Assembly (NCBI GenBank): GCA_900772745.1 | Contig: CAAGRV010000020.1 | Location: forward strand, 1 to 13,581 | Origin: Clostridia bacterium | GTDB lineage: Bacteria > Bacillota > Clostridia > Christensenellales > UBA3700 | Reading direction: 5' to 3' | Length of the DNA stretch: 13,581 bases | Shown here: positions 5,385 to 11,699 of the stretch, piece by piece | Numbering within the stretch: the stretch's first letter is position 1 | How the letters are laid out: each line of letters opens with the position of its first letter | Made by a program: the position numbers and the translations under genes | The notes under the pieces: generated by a model | The model's input: only the letters and a program-made list of their open reading frames with translations | What the model was told of the DNA's origin: nothing | The model's database searches: none

Positions 5385-7340
5385 TTACGAATTCAACTCC
5401 TTAAATTTGTCTACCTTGTTAAAATCAGCATATTCATAAATATATTGTTTACGAGGCTCGACGTCATCACCCATCAGCGTAGAAATAAGTCTGTCCGCCT
5501 CGGCAGCGTCCTCGATTGTCACCCTCATAAGTGTACGAGATGCAGGGTTCATTGTTGTTTCCCACAACTGCTCTGGATTCATCTCGCCAAGTCCCTTAAA
5601 TCTTTGCAAAGTATAGTTTTTGCCACAAGTTGCAAGGATTTTGGTCAATTCTTCATCGTCGTAAGCATATTTGTCACCGCTCTTTTCGCTGATTTTGTAA
5701 AGCGGTGGCATACCGATATAAATATGCCCATTGATGATAAGTTCTCTCATATAACGGAAGAAGAACGTCAGCAAAATCGAACGGATATGAGCTCCGTCTT
5801 GGTCAGCATCAGCAAGAATAATGATCTTGTTATATTTTAGACCTTTTATGTCGAATTCTTTGTCAAAACCAGTGCCAAGCGCATTGATAAGTGACATCAA
5901 TTCTTCATTCTTCACAATCTCTGTCAAGCGTTTTTTCTCGGTGTTGAGTGGCTTTCCTTTGAGTGGCAAAATAGCTTGAATTGACCTATCTCTTCCTTGT
6001 TTTGCACTACCGCCCGCAGAGTCGCCCTCTACGATAAATAGCTCGTTAAATTCGGGTTTTCTACCACTGCAATTGGCAAGTTTTCCGATGAGTTCGCTGT
6101 TGGACATACCCTTGATTTTGCGGGCAACTTCCTTAGCTTTGGACGCACTTTCTCTTGCTTTGCAAGCGGTGTTTGCCTTGCTAAAAATCGCGTCGACAAC
6201 GTCTTTTTTGACTTTGTTAAAATAGTCTCTCAGACACTCTCCCAGCAAGTTTTCTACAAGAGTTTTTGCCTCAGGATTGCCAAGTTTTGTCTTAGTTTGT
6301 CCTTCGAATTGGACATTTTGCATTTTGACTGTCAACACAGCCGTCATACCTTCACGGAAATCTTCACCAAGGAAATTGGCTTGTTTGTCCTTGATGAGAT
6401 TTTTTGCTCTGCCATAGTCGTTGAGGACTTTGGTCAAAGCCGATTTGAAGCCTGTCTCGTGAGTTCCGCCCTCGGTGGTAGGAATGTTGTTGACATAGCT
6501 AAAAATATTTTCGTTGAAAGCATTGGTGTGTTGGAAAGCAAGCGCCACAATAAAATTGTCTTGACGCTTTTCCACATAGACTGGTGTTTCGTAAAGCTTT
6601 GTTTTGCCGTCGTTGAGATAGCTAACAAAGTCCTTGATACCACCCTCATATTGATAAGTTTTGTATTTGTATTGAGTTTTGCCGTCAGGCACACGAAAAT
6701 CTTTGACGCTAAGTTTGATTCCGCCATTCAAAAAAGCCAATTCTTTGATACGCTTTGATATAGCGTCAAAATTGTATTTTTCGTTGCCAAAAACTCTCTT
6801 GTCAGGCAAGAAAGTAACTTTTGTACCTTTGAGTTTTTTGTCGCAAGGCTCTTCCGTCAAAGGGGTTTTGACAGCACCGCTGACGATTTTTTCGCCATTG
6901 TCAAAAGAATGATATTCTTGGGTATACTTTGTTCCATTCTTGAAAACTTCGACTTTGAGCCACTCTGAGAGCGCATTGGTAACTGCCGCACCTACGCCAT
7001 GCAAACCGCCCGAAAACGAGTAGTTTTTGTTGTTGAATTTACCGCCGGCGTGCAATCTTGTAAATACCAATTCCACTCCGGGAACTTTGTATTTTTTGTG
7101 CATATCAACTGGGATGCCACGTCCGTTATCCCATACACTAATGCTGTTGTCTTCATAAATCTCGATAGCAACACTATCGCCAAAGCCGTTGGCGAGTTCG
7201 TCGATTGAGTTGTCAACAATTTCCCACAGAATGTGATGCATACCCTTGCTACCCGTCGTACCAATGTACATACCAGGGCGCAAACGCACCGCATCAAGTC
7301 CTTCCAATACCTCGATGGTATCAGAAACATACTCTCTCAT
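5385..7340 (-). CDS. parE: Type II topoisomerase subunit B, probable topoisomerase IV ParE
   Basis: ATPase subunit that pairs with the adjacent A subunit to decatenate or relax DNA. The frame can be read from TTG at 7352, but that TTG overlaps the GGAGG ribosome site; the ATG at 7340 lies five bases beyond it and gives 651 residues. The GHKL ATPase domain shows E40 and N44 in EIVDNSIDE, DNGRGIP at 71-77 and GGLHGVGA at 111-118. The transducer contains QTKTKLG at 348-354. The TOPRIM domain has EGDSAGG at 438-444 and the metal-binding DADQDG at 511-516, then QRFKGLGEMNPEQLW at 579-593. Length and LPLKGKPLNTEK (459-470) resemble Gram-positive ParE, though GyrB cannot be excluded without a tree. 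It lies 19 nt after the hydrolase gene and 5 nt before parC, in one operon. Confidence 0.9.
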   Translation of the reverse strand: MREYVSDTIEVLEGLDAVRLRPGMYIGTTGSKGMHHILWEIVDNSIDELANGFGDSVAIEIYEDNSISVWDNGRGIPVDMHKKYKVPGVELVFTRLHAGGKFNNKNYSFSGGLHGVGAAVTNALSEWLKVEVFKNGTKYTQEYHSFDNGEKIVSGAVKTPLTEEPCDKKLKGTKVTFLPDKRVFGNEKYNFDAISKRIKELAFLNGGIKLSVKDFRVPDGKTQYKYKTYQYEGGIKDFVSYLNDGKTKLYETPVYVEKRQDNFIVALAFQHTNAFNENIFSYVNNIPTTEGGTHETGFKSALTKVLNDYGRAKNLIKDKQANFLGEDFREGMTAVLTVKMQNVQFEGQTKTKLGNPEAKTLVENLLGECLRDYFNKVKKDVVDAIFSKANTACKARESASKAKEVARKIKGMSNSELIGKLANCSGRKPEFNELFIVEGDSAGGSAKQGRDRSIQAILPLKGKPLNTEKKRLTEIVKNEELMSLINALGTGFDKEFDIKGLKYNKIIILADADQDGAHIRSILLTFFFRYMRELIINGHIYIGMPPLYKISEKSGDKYAYDDEELTKILATCGKNYTLQRFKGLGEMNPEQLWETTMNPASRTLMRVTIEDAAEADRLISTLMGDDVEPRKQYIYEYADFNKVDKFKELNS

Positions 7341-7359
7341 TTTGTCCTCCAAATGTCAG

Positions 7360-8271
7360 TCAGATTTTGCAAGAATCGATGAATTTCCAAACATCGTCGT
7401 ACACTTCATCTTTATTGATTTCGTTCAAAATTTCGTGTCTTGCACCACTATATAATTTTATATCAATATTTTGGATACCTACATCCTTATATTTGTCGAA
7501 TAGTCTTGTCACCAGCTTACCGCTCTTGCCGACAGGATCGTCGCCACCGCTGATAATGAGCATAGGAATATCCTTGCGAATTTTGTCAAGATTTTCCTTC
7601 TTGCAAATGACTTTCAAAGCATTGAAAAAGCTCTTGTAAAAACCAAGCGAACAAACGTAGTTGCACATTGGGTCTTCAAGATATTTGATTCTTTCTTTGT
7701 CGTCACGATTGCCCCAACCGAATGGAACAACAGGCTTGAACTTCTTGTCGTAGCCATCGAAACTCAACTTTTTGATAAGGTTGGCGCGCTTGTCCTTGCC
7801 AAACAACGCATATTGGACGTTGGCAACGAGTCTGCCAGTCTTGACATCGATTCCGTCTTGGAACGCACTTCCGCAAAGCACAACCGCACTGATTGTGTCG
7901 CTTGCTTGTTGCAAATAACCTTGGGTCAAGAACGAGCCATAGCTGTGTCCGAACAACACAACTGGCAAGTTGTAAGTCTCGTAAGCGTACTTGTTGATGA
8001 GTTTTAGATCCTCGATGGTATCCCAGTAGCAATCGCCATCTGGCACCATACCAAGGCTATCGAGTCCAGCAGTTTTGCCGTGCGCTCTGTGGTCATCACC
8101 CAACACAATATAGCCCTTGCTGTTGAGATATTTGGCAAAGTCATCATATCTACCAAGGTGCTCTACCATACCATGTACCAGTTGCACAATCGCAACAGGA
8201 TTTTGCACTTCATCCCATACATAGAGATTGATTGGATAGTTTTTGTATCCAGCAAATTTTAATTCTTTCAT
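7360..8271 (-). CDS. Alpha/beta hydrolase, lysophospholipase/monoglyceride-lipase type
   Basis: Cytoplasmic serine hydrolase of the Hydrolase_4 (serine aminopeptidase S33-like) group, 303 residues, the normal length. The oxyanion-side motif is VHGMVEHLGRY (32-42), and DDHRAHGKTAG follows at 59-69. The nucleophile is S110 in the elbow GHSYGS, the acid is probably D245 in SGGDDPVG, and the histidine is H279 in GARHEILNE. This arrangement with RHE-LNE is typical of bacterial lysophospholipases and monoacylglycerol lipases. There is no signal peptide. The ATG at 8271 has a GGGGGTGA ribosome site and a promoter just upstream, making it the first gene of a transcript with parE and parC. The link to topoisomerase is positional only; the substrate is not determinable here. 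Confidence 0.88.
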   Translation of the reverse strand: MKELKFAGYKNYPINLYVWDEVQNPVAIVQLVHGMVEHLGRYDDFAKYLNSKGYIVLGDDHRAHGKTAGLDSLGMVPDGDCYWDTIEDLKLINKYAYETYNLPVVLFGHSYGSFLTQGYLQQASDTISAVVLCGSAFQDGIDVKTGRLVANVQYALFGKDKRANLIKKLSFDGYDKKFKPVVPFGWGNRDDKERIKYLEDPMCNYVCSLGFYKSFFNALKVICKKENLDKIRKDIPMLIISGGDDPVGKSGKLVTRLFDKYKDVGIQNIDIKLYSGARHEILNEINKDEVYDDVWKFIDSCKI

Positions 8272-8288
8272 AAATTCACCCCCGTACT

Positions 8289-8317
8289 ATAATACACTAA
8301 TTTTATTATAATATCAA
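8289..8317 (-). promoter_or_regulatory. Promoter for the hydrolase-parE-parC operon
   Basis: TTGATA (8317-8312), 17 nt and TATTAT (8294-8289) are present on the minus strand, with a predicted start near 8282 and a leader of only about 11 nt. A second, overlapping possibility uses TATAAT at 8310-8305 with TTGAAA at 8331-8326 (15-nt spacer). One of the two probably drives the operon. Confidence 0.65.
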
Positions 8318-8405
8318 GAGCGATTTTTCAAATTTACAAAAAATACACTTTTCCAAACAACAATGCTAGTAAAATACTGCCCCTTCGGTCTAATCCTTTG
8401 CAAAC

Positions 8406-8470
8406 GACTGCCCCTTAGCAAGGGGAAGTGGCTTGTTGAAACGAATGTGGAAACAAGGCGATAGGGATTG
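8406..8470 (+). repeat. Hairpin repeat copy R2, upstream of murG
   Basis: Near-identical to R1. The first hairpin is CCCCTT/AAGGGG with a 3-nt loop. The second stem is CTTGTT (8432-8437) with AACAAG (8452-8457) around a 14-nt loop, and the tail is GCGATAGGGATTG. Fragments of the same family flank it: a second CTGCCCCTT start at about 8377-8385, and at 8486-8513 a stretch matching 22 of 28 bases of the sequence before R1. The cluster ends about 50 bp before murG. Confidence 0.85.
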
Positions 8471-8565
8471 TCACCCATTTACGACAGCAACCACCCTTGT
8501 AAAAGCCATCCCCGTATATATCCCACACATTTTGCATAGATTAGTAAAAACAACAAGGAGCGCTT

Positions 8566-9600
8566 ATGAACATTGCATTGACTGGCGGAGGCACGGCGGG
8601 ACACATAATGCCCAACATTGCACTTTTGGACGAATTACGCAAAAAGTCCAACAAAATTATATATATCGGCAACTCGCACAATATGGAAAAATCAATATGC
8701 GAGAGCTACAAAGTGAAGTTTTTTCATACCGATTGCATCAAGCTTGACCGCACAAAGTTTTTTGCCAACTTTGCTATTCCGTTTGTACTTCCGCATTGCG
8801 TCAAACAAGCCAAAAAAATTCTCACCCAGCAAAAAATCGACATAGTGTTTTCCAAAGGCGGTTGGGTATCATTGCCCACCACACTAGCCGCCCGCCAACT
8901 TGGCATACCCGTCGTTTGCCACGAGTCTGACGCCACGCTAGGCGTTGCCAACAAACTCACTTCCAAGTACGCCAAAGCGGTGGTGACCAGTCACAAAGGC
9001 ACGTTCATTTCGCCCAAAACATATTTGTTGGGCAATCCGCTCAGGGAACAAATATTCCACGGCGACGAAAAGGCGGTTTTATCCCAACTAAATATCGACC
9101 ACACCCGCCCAATTTTGTTGGTTGTAGGCGGTTCGCTAGGCGCTTTGGCTATCAACAACACGCTTGCCCAAAGCCTTGACAAGCTATGCACAAGATATAT
9201 TGTAATTCATATCACAGGCGAAACATTTACACCGCCCACACACGATGGATATTTTGCCTTGCCATACGTAGACAATATTCAAGATTTTATCCAAGTTGCC
9301 GACGTGGTAGTATCCCGTTGTGGAGCCAATTTTGCCCAAGAATTGTTAGCTCTTAGCAAAAAAACTTTGTTTATCCCCTTGCCCGCCAAAGCGTCACGTG
9401 GCGACCAAATCACCAACGCCCAGCAGTACGAACAACAAGGCTATTGCCACACCCTAAGCCAAAAAGATATGACCGCCGACAGCCTTGTCCAAGCTATCGA
9501 CGACACCTATCACAGCAATTTCAAAACCTATCACTACGACCGCACTACCCCCGCCAAAATTGTAACTCTTCTCTACCGCCTCGCCAAAAACTACAACTAG
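8566..9600 (+). CDS. murG: UDP-GlcNAc:lipid I GlcNAc transferase (MurG)
   Basis: GT28-family glycosyltransferase that adds GlcNAc to undecaprenyl-PP-MurNAc-pentapeptide, giving lipid II on the inner membrane face. It has 344 residues, near the usual 350-370. The N-terminal glycine loop is GGGTAGH (7-13; E. coli has GGTGGH). FSKGGWVSLP (95-104) and CHESDATLGVANK (118-130) match the GGYxxxP and HExNxxxGxxN motifs. The C-terminal domain has GNPLR (156-160), GGSLGALAIN (188-197), SRCGANFAQELLAL (250-263), FIPLP (269-273) and GDQITNA in place of the usual DHQxxNA. The ATG has an AAGGAG site five bases upstream. No clear promoter is visible. It is the only plus-strand gene, outside any cell-wall cluster, with repeats on both sides. 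Its coding strand is C/A-rich while the minus-strand genes are G/T-rich, consistent with lying on the lagging strand. Confidence 0.9.
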   Translation: MNIALTGGGTAGHIMPNIALLDELRKKSNKIIYIGNSHNMEKSICESYKVKFFHTDCIKLDRTKFFANFAIPFVLPHCVKQAKKILTQQKIDIVFSKGGWVSLPTTLAARQLGIPVVCHESDATLGVANKLTSKYAKAVVTSHKGTFISPKTYLLGNPLREQIFHGDEKAVLSQLNIDHTRPILLVVGGSLGALAINNTLAQSLDKLCTRYIVIHITGETFTPPTHDGYFALPYVDNIQDFIQVADVVVSRCGANFAQELLALSKKTLFIPLPAKASRGDQITNAQQYEQQGYCHTLSQKDMTADSLVQAIDDTYHSNFKTYHYDRTTPAKIVTLLYRLAKNYN

Positions 9601-9700
9601 CCTTGTTGGTATTTAGTATTTTCCTAGTCAAACCGACACACAAATCGCCACTACACTCCATTTGCGATAGCAAAACCTATTGAAAAGGCTGACTTGTGTA

Positions 9701-9747
9701 AAGGGAGCTGTCGCACGAAATGTAGGTGGAGTGTGACTGAGGGATTG
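9701..9747 (+). repeat. Hairpin repeat copy R6, downstream of murG
   Basis: AAGGGAGCTG is followed by a stem TCGCAC (9711-9716) with GTGTGA (9731-9736), containing one G-T wobble, around a 14-nt loop. The tail is CTGAGGGATTG. It begins about 100 bp after the murG stop. The preceding CTTGTGTA matches the left flank of the copy at 1034-1090. Confidence 0.8.
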
Positions 9748-9814
9748 GCTTACTAACTCTTTATACCAATCAACAAAAAGCTTATTTATCTTTATAATTG
9801 ATATTATTCCCCCA

Positions 9815-9841
9815 CAAAAAAAGACCCCCAAAGGGAGTCTT
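9815..9841 (-). terminator. Strong Rho-independent terminator of the phage-type operon
   Basis: On the minus strand an 8-bp stem, AGACTCCC (9840-9833) with GGGGGTCT (9829-9822), one pair being T-G, has a 3-nt loop and is followed by a run of seven T residues overlapping the stem end. It starts six bases after the last holin-like gene. The plus strand has no matching T run after the stem, so it is not an obvious murG terminator. Confidence 0.9.
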
Positions 9842-9846
9842 CTATC

Positions 9847-10080
9847 TCAACGACCTTCTTCGCCGTCTTGTTCATTTTCTTCATTTTCATTTGATTTATC
9901 TTGCGTATCATCACCCGTCGCAGGCTTGCTGACAATACCGCTCACCGCCATCACACCGAGCAAAGCTTTGAGCACTCCGTCGATATACGGCAAGTTGATT
10001 TTGTCGGACAACGACGCCAACAACACCATCACGGCACTGATGACAGACAACCAAAAATTGTAACTTTTGTATCTTTTCAT
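9847..10080 (-). CDS. Small two-helix phage holin-like protein
   Basis: 77-residue membrane protein with two hydrophobic segments (about 9-24 and 35-50) joined by a short loop. The beginning is basic (MKRYKSYNFW) and the tail (55-77) is strongly acidic and polar. This architecture, with the K-NFW start and the GVLKALLGVMAVSGIV second helix, resembles small holins of the phi-LC3/Phage_holin_1 type found in Gram-positive phages, which make the membrane lesion for lysis. The resemblance is by pattern only. Its ATG overlaps the stop of the preceding holin gene by four bases (ATGA), and it is the last gene before the operon terminator. An endolysin would normally be expected beside it; none is seen. 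Confidence 0.65.
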   Translation of the reverse strand: MKRYKSYNFWLSVISAVMVLLASLSDKINLPYIDGVLKALLGVMAVSGIVSKPATGDDTQDKSNENEENEQDGEEGR

Positions 10081-10298
10081 ATTCCACCGTCCAATTTTGC
10101 TCTCATTTCTTGTCGAATTTCTTGAATATCATCGCCAATTTCGTGCATACAATCTAGTCCATTCGACAACTTTTCGATAGTATTTTGGTATTTTTTCTCT
10201 CGACTACGGCTGTCTTTGAGCTCGAACACCAACAACGAACAAAACAACAACGCCCAAATGCCGTTGGTCATTGCCAATTCCAATACTTCGTCCCACAT
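10077..10298 (-). CDS. BhlA/UviB-type holin-like protein
   Basis: 73-residue protein with one hydrophobic segment (about 10-27), then a charged helix with K/R/E repeats and an amphipathic end. The opening pattern, acidic start then LAMTNGIWALLFCSLLVFEL and a basic KDSRSREKKYQ, matches the BhlA/UviB family of bacteriocin-associated and prophage holin-like proteins (Holin_BhlA). It starts one base after the stop of the coiled-coil gene, with a weak AGG ribosome site, suggesting coupled translation. It is followed by a second holin-like gene; tandem BhlA plus holin arrangements are known in Bacillus prophages. Confidence 0.8.
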   Translation of the reverse strand: MWDEVLELAMTNGIWALLFCSLLVFELKDSRSREKKYQNTIEKLSNGLDCMHEIGDDIQEIRQEMRAKLDGGI

Positions 10299-10299
10299 A

Positions 10300-11295
10300 T
10301 CAACCTATATGAGAAAGGAGTTTGCCGTACATTCTTCCCAGATAATTTTTGAGTTTTGGATTGTTGCTTATCATTTCTCTTGCGTACTCTTTTGGCACTT
10401 GGCTATAAAATTCCAACGCCGCGTCCAATCTTTGTTGATAGTTGTTGAGCTTTTCGCCCTTATAGCCATATTCCGCTTCGTTCGCCGCCTCTATATCCCT
10501 GATTTCCGCAATCTTTTGCAACTGACTTTGCACTTTTTTGGCACGATCGGCTTTGTATTTGAGTGCTTTATCTTTTTGATCTGCGTTGTATTTTTCTATC
10601 TTTTCAATCTCGTTGGTACGTTTGGCAACCAATGATTTGATTTCATCTTCGATTTGTTTTGCGAACTTTATATCCAAGTCCGCCAGCGCCTCTTTTTTAT
10701 CGTTTTCCAAAGTGCGTATTTGGTTGTCCAATTCTTTGATTTTCTCCCCAAACTCGCTCATTGTCTTGCTATTTTCCCTTTCAAAATAGCTCTTTGCACT
10801 CTCGTCAAGGCTATCTTTGACAGACGACCTTGCCAACCCTCTTTGGGCTACTCTTTGTTTGATTTCGTCCAAAGTTTTTCTTTCTTGTTGGATATTTTTG
10901 TCCAAATCTTGCTCGAATTTTTGCTTGGCAATATCCTTTTTGTCGCCCAAACTACCTATCAAATCATTGTATTTTTCGTTGGCAATATTTTGTTTATTTT
11001 GCTTTTGTGCATTATATTTCTCGTTGACTTTTTGACCAATCAAGTCCTCGCTGTCGCCCGTATATTCTTTGAGATTGATTTCCAATTCCTTAGGCAACAC
11101 GTCATCTAGCATTTGGAATCTATTTCTGTCATAATCTACCCACTCACGACTAAGTCCGTCCAACTTGTCCAACAGCTGGTTTTCGCCCTCTTTGAAACTG
11201 CCAATGACTTGTTCCTTTTTTTCCTTTTCTTCTTGTTTCTTTTGCTTATCTTTCTTTGTTTCTATTCCAAAGAACTCTTTGATTTTTCCCCACAT
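10300..11295 (-). CDS. Long coiled-coil protein of the phage-type operon, function unknown
   Basis: 331 residues, highly charged and almost entirely helical in appearance. The start MWGKIKEFFGIE is amphipathic, followed by a K/E-rich block (13-30) and long heptad-like stretches at about 105-165 and 175-265. A short break near 150-156 carries QRGLARSSV, a pattern I associate with phage-encoded coiled-coil virion proteins, though I cannot confirm this. The end (NPKLKNYLGRMYGKLLSHIG) is less charged. There are no membrane segments, signal peptide or cysteines. The ATG has an AAGGAG site eight bases upstream. It lies between the propeller-type protein genes and the holins, where tail-tip, fibre-linker or ejection proteins often sit. 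A structural or internal virion role is an inference from position only. Confidence 0.7.
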   Translation of the reverse strand: MWGKIKEFFGIETKKDKQKKQEEKEKKEQVIGSFKEGENQLLDKLDGLSREWVDYDRNRFQMLDDVLPKELEINLKEYTGDSEDLIGQKVNEKYNAQKQNKQNIANEKYNDLIGSLGDKKDIAKQKFEQDLDKNIQQERKTLDEIKQRVAQRGLARSSVKDSLDESAKSYFERENSKTMSEFGEKIKELDNQIRTLENDKKEALADLDIKFAKQIEDEIKSLVAKRTNEIEKIEKYNADQKDKALKYKADRAKKVQSQLQKIAEIRDIEAANEAEYGYKGEKLNNYQQRLDAALEFYSQVPKEYAREMISNNPKLKNYLGRMYGKLLSHIG

Positions 11296-11351
11296 TGTTA
11301 CTCCTTTGACTGACTACATAGTTGTATCTTCCAATCATTTTTTTGATTTTT

Positions 11352-11699
11352 CTAAGACTTATCGTCATACCTGCCATTCCTTGCTTCGACCTCCACACCA
11401 AGACCATTCTCGGCTATCATATCTATTTTTATTTGGTGTTTTCCTTTACCCAGATAAAACTCTTTTAGCCAAACACAAGAAGAAGACTTGACCGATATAT
11501 CATCGACTCCAATCTCCTTTTCGCCTATGCCCCATATTTTGACCAACACTTTGCCACCCGATGACCAAAATATTGATATGTATCGAGTTTTTGCCATATT
11601 TGGCTCAAAAGTCCACACCAGTTTTGTTCGAGTTTTTTGCTCTGCAATGAGCGCATTATAATATGCTTTGTCCAGCTTTTCTCTGTCTAAGTTATCCAT
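11352..11699 (-). CDS. Small beta-rich protein of the phage-type operon, function unknown
   Basis: 115 residues. The first 28 or so look helical and charged (DREKLDKAYYNALIAEQK). The rest alternates short hydrophobic and polar stretches (RYISIFW, KVLVKIWG, HQIKIDMIAE, LGVEVEAR), suggesting a beta-sandwich. I do not recognise the family. The ATG overlaps the end of the upstream gene by eight bases and has a GGGGTG ribosome site, so co-translation is likely. A 56-bp gap with no clear promoter separates it from the coiled-coil gene. A small virion-decoration or adaptor protein is possible. Confidence 0.65.
   Translation of the reverse strand: MDNLDREKLDKAYYNALIAEQKTRTKLVWTFEPNMAKTRYISIFWSSGGKVLVKIWGIGEKEIGVDDISVKSSSCVWLKEFYLGKGKHQIKIDMIAENGLGVEVEARNGRYDDKS

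Noticed and set aside
7341..7352. Upstream TTG start for parE
   Set aside because: The TTG overlaps the GGAGG ribosome site; the ATG at 7340 is correctly spaced and begins like other ParE/GyrB proteins.
8471..8565. Sigma-A promoter directly upstream of murG
   Set aside because: TATATA and CATAGATT-like -10 candidates exist but none has a plausible -35 at 16-18 nt spacing, so I did not call one.
9601..9846. Prophage attachment site between murG and the holin end
   Set aside because: The other element boundary is outside the window, so no direct repeat pair can be tested; the repeat here belongs to the dispersed hairpin family.
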